DNA of 64,000 bases from contig BGKB01000020.1 of NCBI GenBank assembly GCA_003116975.1, positions 620,001 through 684,000 of the forward strand. Reading direction: 5' to 3'. Below, one piece after another: positions 40,706 to 50,792 of the stretch. Below the pieces are notes generated by a model. The model had not been told where the DNA came from. It made no database searches and was given only the letters and a program-made list of their open reading frames with translations. The position numbers were made by a program, and so were the translations under genes. The number at the start of each line of letters is the position of its first letter. Within the stretch, counting starts at the first letter, position 1. Source of the stretch: Aurantiochytrium sp. KH105. Lineage: Eukaryota > Sar > Bigyra > Thraustochytrida > Thraustochytriidae.

Positions 40706-41719
40706 ATGCCACAGCAAAACACTTGCCGCTCCAAGAAGAAGAAGCGCACGCCGCACTCCATCCCATCACGGTATGAGACAGTCTTATCGACGACCCCCGG
40801 CGTAGGCAAGGGTTTTGGCAAGAGCTCGACTCGCTTCGAGGATCACCGAAATGTGCACGATCTCCCAGGCCCTGGTGCCTACCATCGACCTGGATCCATC
40901 ACAAAGAGTACGGAAACGGAAGGCGCCATGTCATATAGCCGCAAAGGATACGGTGCCATCGTGTCAAAGACTGATCGCTTTGGGCGGGAACGCGAGGAGG
41001 ATGAGCTGCCTCCTGGCCCGGGATATTACACCATCGAGACCACCATTCTAAGCTCGGCGCAGGACTTTAGCGTCGGTGGAACCGCCGCATTCAAGTGTGC
41101 GCCGAGACCTGTCACCGCTGGGCCCTTTGCAGGCAAGGATATTCCAAGTCCGGGACAATATGATCTCTGCAGAACGTACACTCCCCGATACAAGAAATCG
41201 ATGCGATCTTCAGCTTTTGCTTCGGAAACAAAACGTGGATGGGTCATTCGAAACGAGGCACCAGCTCCTGGTGCCTACGATGTTCCCGCGCAAACGCGAT
41301 GGGCGTCTGCTGCAGGGGCAAGCTCGGCATTTCGCTCAGCCTCGCAGCGCGGTGCCGACCTCGTGCCGCGTAGCCGTTTAGGAACTCCGGCGCCCGGGCA
41401 ATATGATGGCATGAGCAAGCCCATCAAGCCCAAGAATGAAACTGTACACCCAAGTCCTATGTTTGCGAACACTGGTCTCGATCGGTTTGGCAAACCGTAT
41501 CTAAAGAGAACACTTCAGGAGGAAACGCCAGCGCCTGGACACTATGGCGCGATTCCTGTCGACCCAATTTCGCGAGCCGCTGCAGTCAGTGCATTCAAGA
41601 CCTCCGTGCGAAAGAGCATGGCACGCGCCAAGGAACTCCCGGGCCCGGCGTATTACAGCCCGACCAAGGTTGCTGAGAAGCGCTCCTTTCATCTTAATGC
41701 AGGAACTCACTGGGTATAA
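40706..41719 (+). CDS. SHIPPO/STPGR-repeat axonemal protein, STPG1-like
   Basis: Proteins with PGPxxY (SHIPPO) repeats bind microtubules of the axoneme, several of them inside the doublet lumen. This 337-residue protein has at least seven repeats: LPGPGAYH, PPGPGYYT, PSPGQYD, PAPGAYD, PAPGQYD, PAPGHYG and LPGPAYYS, spaced about 35-60 residues apart. The layout is like STPG1 (also called MAPO2). The N-terminus is Lys-rich. The start is the first ATG in the frame at 40706. Together with DRC1 it points to a motile cilium. I am sure of the family but not of the exact ortholog. Confidence 0.85.
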   Translation: MPQQNTCRSKKKKRTPHSIPSRYETVLSTTPGVGKGFGKSSTRFEDHRNVHDLPGPGAYHRPGSITKSTETEGAMSYSRKGYGAIVSKTDRFGREREEDELPPGPGYYTIETTILSSAQDFSVGGTAAFKCAPRPVTAGPFAGKDIPSPGQYDLCRTYTPRYKKSMRSSAFASETKRGWVIRNEAPAPGAYDVPAQTRWASAAGASSAFRSASQRGADLVPRSRLGTPAPGQYDGMSKPIKPKNETVHPSPMFANTGLDRFGKPYLKRTLQEETPAPGHYGAIPVDPISRAAAVSAFKTSVRKSMARAKELPGPAYYSPTKVAEKRSFHLNAGTHWV

Positions 41720-41827
41720 AAGAGATCAAGATGTTTGCAGCAGCGTGCGAGGATGATTCCGGAAATAAGTAAGATTTGATTCTTCGTCTTTTTACGGGAT
41801 GGCGAAAGAAATAAGAAAGTTGTATTC

Positions 41828-43930
41828 TCATTCGAGAGACTCCATGAGCTCGGCATAGTGCTTGGAAAGGTCTTGCAGCTGCTTGTTGCCATTGAGCTTG
41901 TCCTGCGCGTGTTTGTCGGCGAGTTCGCGAAGCTTCGCGGCGGCATCGGCATCCTTTGACTCGGCCTGGCCAAGCGCTTCAAGGGCTTCAAGGGCCTCGG
42001 CTTCGGCGGTCATGGCATCGCTGATGGCCGTGAGGATTGGGTTCGACTCGTTGAGCTGCTTTGTGAAGATGTCGACCCGCTGACGAGCCTTTTCGGCGCG
42101 AGCCATGTCCCCGGCCTGGACGCCAGCCTCGACCTCGAGCATGGCCTTGGAAACCTCAATAGAGAGAAAGAGACTGAGAAAGTTGCGGATGCCAAAACCA
42201 CCGCAACCCGGCTTGATGGGCGCACACGTGCCGTCGGGGAGACACTTTTCTGAGCAGACGCGCTGGATGAACTCAAAGAAGGGCGCTTCGTCAGAGGTGT
42301 CGCGCTGCAATACGTTGCACGTGAAGATCTGAAAGAGCACGTCGCCGGCTTGGATGTCGACGAGAATCTTATTGCGCACAATCTGCAGGTACGTCTCCTC
42401 GGAAAAGTGATCGCGCAGGAGCTTGTAAATGTTTGAGTAGCGCGCCTTCTTCACGACGCCGCACACACGGTTGAGCAGAGGGACGTCATTGATGAAGGAG
42501 AGCGTCTGAAGGACTTGCTCATCTGTCACGTCGAGCCGGACAATGCCAGCAACAGAGAGAATGCCAGCGGCTTGGAGCGCCTCGGCGATGCGTGCGCGCA
42601 CGGTAGCTTCCTCCACAAAGTCGAGGTCGCTCTCAACGTCAAGCATGCCATAGTAGGAGGCAGGAATGTTGAGAAAGGAAAGACCGCGACCCGTGATTTT
42701 GCGGTAGTTGTTGACGCGCTCGATGAAGCGTACAAGGTCCTTGACGCGGCTCGCAAGGTGCTGCACGCCCTGGCCAACCTGCTCAAGGAATCCGTGGACG
42801 TGACCAACCTCGGTGAGCGCGTTATTGATGGGCAGGTAAACTTGGGATTGATCGCGGAGGACCTCCTTGGAGTCGCACGCGTTCTTGATGCTGCCGCCAC
42901 CATTGTTGCCCGTGACAGTACTTTCGATCTGGGCGCGGCCTGCAGCGACGACACCGGCGTTGAAGTCGACCTTGGTGGTGAAGCCAAGGACGTCCTCGAG
43001 TGTTGCAAGGAAGGAGTGGCGATCGCGCACGTTGCTGACCCAATGGTCCGAGTACGCGGGGATGGAGGTGCCGTCGAAGCGCGCATAGACGTCTTCGAGT
43101 CCAGGGAGCACGCCCTGCGGATTGCCAAAGCCAGGCTTGCTCGCGAAGGACCCCTCGCGATGGACCAGTCGCAGCACGGTGCCGTGGTCAACGGGCGAGT
43201 TCTTGTTGCCCTCATAGTATGCGAAGGCCTCCAAGATTTCCATGGATCCCATGAGGACGCCTTCTGCGCCATTGATGCTGCGGCGATCTTCGTAGCGGTC
43301 GACGCCAATGAGAAGACCAGGATGCTTTTCCTCGTAGCGCTGACGCACCTTTTCGATGGACCCGGCCTCGGGCAGCTCAAAGGCCAGCACAGCAATGCCT
43401 TGGAAGCCATTGTTGGTCTTGGCAAAGCGACGAAGGTTGTCGCTGGCAAAGTGACGGTATGTCTCGGGGCCTTGGGCCTTGCCCGCAGGTTTTTCTTCGA
43501 GAAGCTGGGTCACAACGATCTTGACGCCACGTGCATCCTGCGAGGTGACCAGGACCGAGCGGGTCTCGCTTCCCACATACTCGGCGGTCACGCGCCATCC
43601 CAGGCCGACGATGAGTTGCTCAACGACGTCTTGGTTTGCGGGCGAGAACTTGTCGGCATCGAGCGCGGTGCAGGTCTGGGTTTTGGCGCAGAGGGTCTTG
43701 AAGACCTCCTTGCCCTGTTCGATGCGCTCGGGGAGAGCGTTTTCGGGGTCAAGGAAGCGCATGCCGCCGGAGAAGGGGTCGTAGCTTCCCTTGCCCGCGA
43801 GCTTGTTCAGTACCGACTCCATGTCCTTGTACACCTCCATGGGCTGCAAACTGTCCACGTACATTTGCACATGGTGGAACTCGCAGCCGAACTCCTGCGC
43901 GTCCACGGGCGCGCTCGTCTCCGTCTCCAT
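41828..43930 (-). CDS. Enlarged 4-hydroxyphenylpyruvate dioxygenase-like protein
   Basis: HPPD makes homogentisate from 4-hydroxyphenylpyruvate in tyrosine breakdown, and in many lineages for tocopherol and plastoquinone synthesis. The enzyme has two VOC domains and a His-His-Glu iron site. Here the likely ligands are all present: His296 (SDHWVSN), His391 (GVQHLAS) and Glu553 (FFEFIQR). Other active-site features kept are YLPIN, the Gln before His391, LFQIF and CGGFGIRNFLSLF. The Gln of the usual SQI element appears to be His. At 700 residues it is far longer than the usual 380-440: it has an enlarged N-terminal VOC part and a helical C-terminal extension of about 120 residues after the normal end. 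Substrate is therefore uncertain; a related dioxygenase is possible. The ATG at 43930 begins just before the first VOC domain; the frame upstream is Arg-rich 5' UTR without better support. Confidence 0.8.
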   Translation of the reverse strand: METETSAPVDAQEFGCEFHHVQMYVDSLQPMEVYKDMESVLNKLAGKGSYDPFSGGMRFLDPENALPERIEQGKEVFKTLCAKTQTCTALDADKFSPANQDVVEQLIVGLGWRVTAEYVGSETRSVLVTSQDARGVKIVVTQLLEEKPAGKAQGPETYRHFASDNLRRFAKTNNGFQGIAVLAFELPEAGSIEKVRQRYEEKHPGLLIGVDRYEDRRSINGAEGVLMGSMEILEAFAYYEGNKNSPVDHGTVLRLVHREGSFASKPGFGNPQGVLPGLEDVYARFDGTSIPAYSDHWVSNVRDRHSFLATLEDVLGFTTKVDFNAGVVAAGRAQIESTVTGNNGGGSIKNACDSKEVLRDQSQVYLPINNALTEVGHVHGFLEQVGQGVQHLASRVKDLVRFIERVNNYRKITGRGLSFLNIPASYYGMLDVESDLDFVEEATVRARIAEALQAAGILSVAGIVRLDVTDEQVLQTLSFINDVPLLNRVCGVVKKARYSNIYKLLRDHFSEETYLQIVRNKILVDIQAGDVLFQIFTCNVLQRDTSDEAPFFEFIQRVCSEKCLPDGTCAPIKPGCGGFGIRNFLSLFLSIEVSKAMLEVEAGVQAGDMARAEKARQRVDIFTKQLNESNPILTAISDAMTAEAEALEALEALGQAESKDADAAAKLRELADKHAQDKLNGNKQLQDLSKHYAELMESLE

Positions 43931-45751
43931 CCTCCTCGATTGCTTTGCTTCGCTTCGCTCGTAGCTCTCTCTCCTCTTGCCTCCGCCGGCCCCGTTTTCG
44001 TCGGAAGCCGTATCCGCGCCGCAGCCGCGCGTCCCTTCCTTTTCTCCCGCCCTCGCTCGCTCGCTCGCTCGCTCGCGGCTGTGTCTTTGCGGTGCAATGC
44101 GGGTCGCGCTGCTGCTGGCCGTGCCGCCCAAGCTCAAGCGTGTTTGCTCGCGGCTCGCGGCTGCTCCGCGGCGGAGAGTCTCGTTCTTGCGCGTGATCTT
44201 CGACTTCTCGCGCGCGTCCCAAATCCAGGAAGATTTTTCTCGCGGCGGGCGCAACCCACTTTGCCTTCTTTGTGACCTCCGTGTATTTTTTTAGACTTGC
44301 TGTTGGCATCGTCTTTGAGCGACATGACTGACCGTCAGGTCATCAGAGTGATCGGTGATGTGCTGGGGAAGACAAGACCATCTCAAGAAGGACGAGAGCA
44401 ATGGAAATGGCTGGGCGCTGGGCGAATGAATGAACGAAGGTGAATGAATGGCTTCAAGAACTTTGACTCACAATGTGAAGAAGGGGGGGGGGGAGAGAGG
44501 ACTTCGGAAGGACAAGCGAAAGGCGCGATGCACAAAAGAGTGGTCTACGGAGGCTTGATGAGTTCAGCCGTCCTAGTCTTACCATCTGGGGTCCTTTTGC
44601 AGGAATGAAGTCCTAGGCCTACCACACAAACTCTTGCTGTAGCTCCTTGTTTTTTTTATTGAAATGCCTGTAATGTGCGGACGGGGGACGGCATGACACT
44701 TGTAAAGTCAAGACTAAATAGCCCAGTCTATCTATCTTCACCCTCGTGTCGTTACTGAGGGTCTCTCGCGCCGTTGCAGGACACAAAGTGCCCGAATTCG
44801 CACGCCTCACGAGCACAAGGAGCGCGGCCACCCCCCGCGTCAGCATTGTCGATAACTGACCTAAACCTCAATTAGGTCTTTTACCTCGATTGCCTCCAAG
44901 TGCTTTGGAAAGGCAGGTCTCCGTTTTCACCAACCACGGCAAACCTCAAACAATCTAGTCAGAAATGCTCACGTTCATCTGAGCATCTTGTCCCTGCCCT
45001 GCCTGCAACAGTGGACGGATGGATGGATCTTTCCATCCATGTCTTTGATTCTCTCGCAAGGCATACGACTACACATTCATCCATTCACGGTGGGCTGATG
45101 TTCTGCTCTGGCACCCAAAGCCATGCATCACCGCGGTGCTCGTGCACCCAAGGGCGAATGAGCGAGCACCCCGACAATCGATGACGCAGGCTAAAGTAAT
45201 CCTGCTCATTTTACATCGAACCAGCAGCTAGCTCTCCGCTCCTGGCTGGCCGGCCGCCCGGCCAATGCTCTGCTCCGCCATCCCCAGCGCGCGGCCTTCA
45301 CCGTCCCGACGCCCATGCTCGCGTGACCCAGCCTCCCTCCAGGCCTATCTCAACTCCGCCATCCCGCGGGCTGGTTAGGTTTGCCAGGGCCGTGAACCCG
45401 TCCCTTCTCCCACGCTCCGTTCAGCCTCGCCGTCCCGGTGCTGCGCCCCTGCGCCTCCTCCGCGCTCGGCTCGGCCCTCGGCCCGGGCTCGCGCGCGGTC
45501 CCGCGACCCCTGCGCGGCCGAGGCCTCGGCCGCGCCAAGCGCGGCGCTGCGCCGCGGCGGGCGCGAGACGGCGGGCGCGCCGCGGCGTGCACGGCGCGGC
45601 CGGATGGCGGGGCGGGGCGGGCGAGCGGCGAGGCATGGCGCGAGCAGAGCAGAGGGGGCGGGGCCTCGAGCGGCGGGCAGTCCCGGTACTGCGAGGCGCG
45701 GCGGACGCGCGAGGGGCGGGCGCGAGGGGCGGCGCGGGCGCGGGCGGGAGG
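43931..45751. promoter_or_regulatory. Long divergent intergenic region between HPPD-like and DsbA-like genes
   Basis: About 1.8 kb without a supportable gene. It holds a CTCG tandem repeat at 44051-44077 in the HPPD-like 5' region, a run of 11 G at 44483-44493, TAGGCCTA at 44614-44621 and a GATGGATGG...CCATCC hairpin near 45016-45042. A very GC-rich part precedes the DsbA-like start. Short open frames at 44619-44846 and 44900-45184 show nothing recognisable. Confidence 0.5.
44051..44077. repeat. CTCG tetranucleotide repeat in HPPD-like 5' region
   Basis: About six CTCG units. On the minus strand this is GAGC/GCGA repeat, the same low-complexity motif found in front of several other genes in this window (for example near 27228 and 50907). 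Confidence 0.8.
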
Positions 45752-46396
45752 ATGACGTCGACGCGCGGGACGCTGGCGATCGACATCTACGCGGACCCGA
45801 CGTGCCCGTGGTGCTGGATCGGGAAGCGCAACCTGGACGAGGCCATCCGGCAGAGCGGGCGGGCCGCGAATATCACGTGGTGCGTGTACCTGCTGCGGCC
45901 GGAGGTCCCGGAGGAGGGCAGCGACAGGCAGGAGGACGTGCGCCCGATCAACGACCAGCTGCTGGAGGCGGCCAAGACGGCCGGCGTCGAGCTCACGGAT
46001 AAGTGCGAGCGCGTCCCCAGCACGCTCAAGGCGCACGCGCTGATGCGCTACGCCGAGATGTTCGACCGCGCGGGCTCCGGCCACGAGCTCGTCGAGGTCC
46101 TCTTTCGCAGGTACTTGCACGACGGCGAATTCATCGGCAGCGAAGACGTCCTGCGCGCCGCCGCAGAGGAGGTGGGCATCGCAGATATGGACCGCGCCTT
46201 CGCGTACATTCGCCGGCCCGACATTCTCCAGGAGATCCGCGAGGACTCGCGCGTCAACGCGCGGCGCGGCATCTCCAGCGTGCCCACCTTCTTTGTCAAT
46301 GGCAGACCCATCTTCTCGGGTGCCCAACCTGTGTACAAGTTTCTCGAAATCCTCAACGACGAGGCAAAACTTGTCGATGTCTTTCGGGTCGATTGA
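45752..46396 (+). CDS. DsbA-like thioredoxin-fold oxidoreductase (FrnE / HCCA isomerase type)
   Basis: The 214-residue product is a single DsbA-like domain: a first strand LAIDIYADPTCPWCWIG with the CPWC redox motif at residues 17-20, a helical insert, and the cis-Pro region ISSVPTFFVNGRPIFSGAQP near the C-terminus. Length and ending match FrnE-type proteins that reduce or isomerise disulfides, and the related glutathione-dependent 2-hydroxychromene-2-carboxylate isomerases. No signal peptide is seen, so it is probably cytosolic. I prefer the ATG at 45752, immediately before the domain. An in-frame ATG at 45635 would add 39 Arg/Gly/Ala-rich residues that look like translated GC-rich 5' UTR. 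Confidence 0.9.
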   Translation: MTSTRGTLAIDIYADPTCPWCWIGKRNLDEAIRQSGRAANITWCVYLLRPEVPEEGSDRQEDVRPINDQLLEAAKTAGVELTDKCERVPSTLKAHALMRYAEMFDRAGSGHELVEVLFRRYLHDGEFIGSEDVLRAAAEEVGIADMDRAFAYIRRPDILQEIREDSRVNARRGISSVPTFFVNGRPIFSGAQPVYKFLEILNDEAKLVDVFRVD

Positions 46397-47549
46397 TGTG
46401 ATCTCGCAATCTACTTTCGTCACGTCGTGGGTACGTGGGGCCGCACATCGAAATATTGAAAAAAATTATCCAACCCATTCGAGCGGTTCCGTGGCAGGCT
46501 CTCTCAATCTGATGAAAAGCTTCCTCCTTTTGTCCGCGAAGCTGATGCCACCCGGAGACGGACTTTCTCTCTCATGTCAATCACACGCAAAAAGCAAAGC
46601 TTCTTCATCTTCGAAATGCCTACCAGCTCATCCAAGAAGCTTTTTTCATTTTTTTCCAATGGTGGGCTTTTTCTCCCTGAAAGGTTGTTGCACCGTGCCG
46701 AGTCTTCAAGAACTCTCATTTCTCTCTCTCTTGGGCTTTATAAAGTAAAAGCGTGAGACTCCATGAAAGACGAACTCCTGACGCTAGGCTTAGTCCGGTC
46801 TTCAACCAGCTAACTTGTCATTCATTCCATTTTCCATCTCTACAAAGTCCACCCTGCATGCAACCTCGTGCTTGGGATGCGCACACCGAACACGAACATG
46901 CAACGTCTCTCACGAATCATAGGAGACAAACCGAGCTGGCTGATGATAGGCTGTAGGCCTATCGTCACCGTCGTCGTTGATGTCGTTTTTGATCAACGAG
47001 GAAAGATGAACCAACTGCAGAAAGATCTCGTTTTGGACGTGTGAAAAATGGTTGAGAGCGGCAAGAGAGTGCTCCTTGCAATCTCCTTTCTTTGGTCAGC
47101 TCTGTTGCTGCTCTGCTGGTTGTGGTGTCTCACTGTCCCTCCGCGCCGGCGCGCAGCGTGGGGAGGGGCCGAGAGGGCGAGGGCTTGCTTGGGTAGCGGC
47201 CGCGTGCCCTCGCCATCGCTAGTGGCTCAACGTTGTGCTAGGCACCTCACCTCACGCTTTGAGGTCCATCGGTTCTCAACGACGAGGGCACGGTTGCTCG
47301 TGATCTTACTTTCTTCTTTCGTTCGTCAGTCCCGGGTGAGTCATCGTTTGCTCGTTTGCTTGCTTGCCTGCTTGCCTGCTTGCCTGCTTGCTCGTTCGCT
47401 TAGCCTACCGAAAAAGAGAAACTCAGCCGAGGCTGGAAAAGGTCGCGAGGCTCGAAACATCGCAAGGCTTTATTATACCTTTGAAAAAAAAAAGGGGTCG
47501 CAAAACTTTCGACAAAAAAGGTCGCGAGGCCCGAAAAGTCGCGGCCAAC
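46397..47549. promoter_or_regulatory. Intergenic region upstream of the first membrane RING gene
   Basis: About 1.15 kb. It contains TAGGCCTA at 46954-46961, a repeat of CTTGCCTG units at about 47357-47402, and an A-run at about 47488-47498. A 171-codon frame at 47048 starts with a signal-like hydrophobic stretch but then turns into repeat-derived sequence, so I do not call it a gene. Confidence 0.5.
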
Positions 47550-48470
47550 ATGGTGCTCATTGAACTCATGCGCGTCCTCGTGTTCATATCTGCTGCACCG
47601 TTGACCGGTGTGCTCCTCTCCAAATTAGTCGAGTATTCATTTTCCTGGTTACCCAAGGCAGACAAAATCGGAGGCGCCCGCTTTCTTTTTCTTCTGGTTG
47701 GTGTGCCCTCCGTCGCATGGTACGGGAAAGAATTTACATGGCAAAGCAGCAGTCTCCATGGTTTCGTCGCCGCTCTTGTCCTCACGATCGCAATACTCGG
47801 CTTGTACTGGATGCGGAAAAAGCAGTTCAGCGGACAGTGCAGCCTTCGAATTGCTGGCAGAATCGAAGTCGAGCATCACGATGAAGAAGCGAGAGAAGAC
47901 TTGCACAGTGTGACTGCCAATCTGATATCGCAAGACATCTCGCGTGCTTCTTCAGATCAAGAACTTCAAGCAATCCTCCCAAAGGCAATGCAACGCTTCC
48001 ATGACGTCAAGTTATCACACGAGAAACGGCTTGCCTCCCGCATTCGCTTTGCTCGCAAGCACCTGTCTTTCAAAGACAGCGACTTCTCCATTGCAAACCT
48101 CGATGAGCTCTTAGACAACACGTCTGCCTTTCACAAGACGAAGCTCGACAGATTTATTGAAGACGAACGCGTGAAATTGAAAAAGGCCATCGATACCCGG
48201 TCTGCACAGGTGAGCCTCGACGAACCCCCGCAATGCCCAGTCTGTCTTCGCGACGATATTGCCTCAAGTATCCTCATTCTCAGATCCTGCAAGCACTTTC
48301 TGTGTGCGGTCTGCGCAAGCCAGGTGATCCTCGAGGCCAACAGCAAGCACCGCACTCCCAGATGTCCTTACTGCCGCACAAATTTTATGTCGGAAAACGC
48401 TGTACTTCACCCGAACAAGCCGATCAACTCTGTTCGCCAGCTTCATGCTTTTATCAAGCAAAACATGTAA
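47550..48470 (+). CDS. Membrane RING-finger protein, tandem copy 1
   Basis: The 306-residue protein has about three hydrophobic segments (near 5-27, 41-60 and 70-89), a charged helical middle part and a C-terminal C3HC4 RING finger at about 229-275 (CPVC, CKHFLCAVC, CPYC). It ends with LHPNKPINSVRQLHAFIKQ. It is probably an E3 ubiquitin ligase at an internal membrane. The next gene downstream encodes a relative with the same RING and ending, so the pair arose by tandem duplication. The ATG at 47550 is the only reasonable start; the frame upstream is open only from a TTG through repeat DNA. The specific family is unknown to me. Confidence 0.82.
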   Translation: MVLIELMRVLVFISAAPLTGVLLSKLVEYSFSWLPKADKIGGARFLFLLVGVPSVAWYGKEFTWQSSSLHGFVAALVLTIAILGLYWMRKKQFSGQCSLRIAGRIEVEHHDEEAREDLHSVTANLISQDISRASSDQELQAILPKAMQRFHDVKLSHEKRLASRIRFARKHLSFKDSDFSIANLDELLDNTSAFHKTKLDRFIEDERVKLKKAIDTRSAQVSLDEPPQCPVCLRDDIASSILILRSCKHFLCAVCASQVILEANSKHRTPRCPYCRTNFMSENAVLHPNKPINSVRQLHAFIKQNM

Positions 48471-49397
48471 ATTCTGTTGTAGTATGACCTTCTTTTGGGG
48501 CATCACGGCACGATTTCGTTGATAAAAGCCCACCTGCATCTCAAACACCGATGACCAAGCCGACGAAGAGCAAAGTGTGAATGATGACTCATCCTGGGAT
48601 GAGTGGTAAAAATTTGATCCCTACTTCAACGAGGACAAGAAATTGTTGAAGTGCATCTGGCTCTGGCTCTGGCTCTGCCGCTGGCTCTGCCTCTGCCTCT
48701 GGGCTACCTTTCCTGAGCTGACAGCGTTTCATCGGCTTGACCAGTGCCACCATGGAGAGCCGCGCGACGCGACACCGTTGGCTGTCCATACATCCAGCAG
48801 AGAGCCGGAAATTGGATCTCAGGCGTGGATGACCGGGCCGCAAGGGGTACAAGTCGCCTTTCACAGGAAAAAAATAAAATGGACACAGCTCCAGGAAAGC
48901 TTGCACTCCGATGCGTGTCACGCTGCACCTGCTGATCGACCTTGAGGTTGACTATTCCACCGTCCCGCCTACCAACAGCCCAAGCTGCACAGTCGATCGA
49001 GGGGATATTGACAAAAGGTTAGTTTATTTTTGCGCACAAACAAGTATGGCCTCCCTCGTCGAAGCGCACGTCCAGCTGTACTCCTGTAGTATGCCTCCAT
49101 TCAGAAGCATCAGCACGCGCATAAAAGTACGGCTTTCTGGATTCACGACGAAAAAATTAATCATGACACGGCCACACTTCTCAATCGTAGGCGATCGTAG
49201 GACACTTTTTTTATTTCCTTCAAACAACAAAATCGTGATAAGCGCGGGAGGCGCGCATTGGCGAAGGTCTTCTCTTGGCGCAACGAGCAAACCCGGAATC
49301 GAGCGCCGGGATACGCCTGCAGCGTAAGAGAGAGAGAGTCCCGAAGAGACGATTCGGGCCGTCATCTAAGGGAGGGCGAGTCCTTCTTCACGAACCG
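48471..49397. other. Spacer between the tandem RING genes
   Basis: About 0.93 kb with a TCTGGC/CTCTGC repeat at 48656-48702 and otherwise unremarkable sequence. No gene is visible. Confidence 0.5.
48656..48702. repeat. CTCTGG/CTCTGC hexanucleotide repeat
   Basis: Roughly eight imperfect hexamer units in non-coding DNA between the two RING genes. Confidence 0.75.
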
Positions 49398-50420
49398 ATG
49401 AGTTGGCGAACCGGTACGGACTTGGCGCAGCTTTTCCGCAAGGACGATGTGTTCCTTCACGAGCAGCATGTGATGGGCATTGTGTTAGGCCTTTTATTCG
49501 TCTATGTTTCTGCTGTTCACTTCTCGCTAGGAATGACTGGGGTTCACAGTCAAAGCTTCACTTTGCACAGTTTCGGGCTCTGCTCACTGAATTTTATTCT
49601 TCTTTCCAAGATCAATCCCATGGAGCTAGTGCCCGGCGGACTTCATAAGGTTTACGGCACCGGATACATCCTAATCTTCTTGATTCTTTTTGTACTCCAA
49701 TGCATTTTTCTCGGAGGGTTTAATAGTCTCTTGAAAACGATTGCTTGGAGCTTCTGGGTCAGTCTCTGGACGATGGAGCTTTATTCGGCAGTCGTCCGCG
49801 AGGGCCAGAAATGTGAAATATGTGTGTATGGCCTAATAGTATTCAAGGAGGGTCGTACAAATACGAAAGAGAGCTTATTGAAGATTGTTACAGACGTTCG
49901 TGACACGCAGCTAAGCTGTGCTGGCAATCTAGCCTCCATTCAGGCTCTCGATGTAACAGTTTCTCGCATGCTTGAGGAAGCAACGGAGCAGCATCGAAAG
50001 CAGCTCGTGGATGAAGCATTGCACATTCATCACCGGAGCGCTCACATTACAAACATCGACATGGTCCTCATCACAGCCTTGGAAAAGCGCCAAAAAGCAC
50101 TTATTGAGAGCCTCGAAAGCGCGCAAGAAGCCTGGAAGCGAGCAGTGAACTTGCGAAAGCCTCAAGTGGAAATTGAAACGGCAGTGGAATGCCCAGTTTG
50201 TTATCGGGATGATATTGCATCAAATTTGGCGATCTTACGTCCCTGCAATCACTGTCTTTGTGCTGTGTGCGCATGCAAGATTCTCTCCAAGGCCAGTCGT
50301 TCTCTAGGTCGCGCGACTTGCCCGCTTTGCCGCGGAAGTTTATCTGAGGACATTCTGCACCCGGAGAAGCCTCTTCACTCAAATCGCGAGCTTCAAGCGT
50401 ATCTCAAATCTCATTCGTAG
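49398..50420 (+). CDS. Membrane RING-finger protein, tandem copy 2
   Basis: This 340-residue relative of the preceding gene keeps the C-terminal RING (about 265-311: CPVCYRDDIASNLAILRPC, CLCAVC, CPLC) and the ending DILHPEKPLHSNRELQAYL. The phrase CPV-x-RDDIAS followed by ILR-x-C is shared with copy 1, outside the zinc ligands, which shows common descent. The N-terminal membrane part (hydrophobic near 23-45, 55-75 and 90-135) has diverged almost completely. It is probably an E3 ligase in an internal membrane. The start is the ATG at 49398; codons further upstream are Arg/Lys-rich and lack an ATG. Confidence 0.82.
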   Translation: MSWRTGTDLAQLFRKDDVFLHEQHVMGIVLGLLFVYVSAVHFSLGMTGVHSQSFTLHSFGLCSLNFILLSKINPMELVPGGLHKVYGTGYILIFLILFVLQCIFLGGFNSLLKTIAWSFWVSLWTMELYSAVVREGQKCEICVYGLIVFKEGRTNTKESLLKIVTDVRDTQLSCAGNLASIQALDVTVSRMLEEATEQHRKQLVDEALHIHHRSAHITNIDMVLITALEKRQKALIESLESAQEAWKRAVNLRKPQVEIETAVECPVCYRDDIASNLAILRPCNHCLCAVCACKILSKASRSLGRATCPLCRGSLSEDILHPEKPLHSNRELQAYLKSHS

Positions 50421-50792
50421 CGTGAGCAACAATCAGGGCTAGATCATTAATATAAGACCCTTTCTTTTCGGCCCTTCTTCAGATGGTTTTATCACGGCTC
50501 GACAATTCCTCATCACTGTCGATTGATCGTGATCGAAATCCGGTGGCCAGTATCAATGATCATGATTGTTGCAGCTATGCGTTGCCTCTTGAGACAGCAC
50601 CTAGAAACTCTGCTCTGTCCCCGCGTGGCCACGCACGCTCGCTCGCCGCACAGAGTACGCCGGGTCCATGCCAAGGTCGGGCCACCACTTCGCGCGCCCG
50701 GGCTGGCTTGGTCAGTATCGCCGGCAACAGTCCTGGCGAAGGATCGCTGCCGATGACGCTGCTGCTGAGGGTGAGAGCGCCATGAGAGTGCG
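50421..50792. promoter_or_regulatory. Upstream region of the CHAT-like/helicase gene
   Basis: 372 bases between the second RING gene and the helicase gene on the same strand. A short upstream reading frame (50782-50796) overlaps the first start codon. Nothing else is evident apart from a TCGATTGATCGTGATCGA-like AT-rich patch near 50518-50535. Confidence 0.5.

Noticed and set aside
44900-45184. 94-codon plus-strand frame in the HPPD-DsbA intergenic region
   Set aside because: No recognisable domain, atypical composition and a hairpin repeat inside; not enough to call a gene.
47048-47563. 171-codon frame with a signal-peptide-like start before the first RING gene
   Set aside because: After the hydrophobic start it translates CTTGCCTG repeats and Arg/Lys-rich sequence and overlaps the RING gene start; probably 5' UTR.
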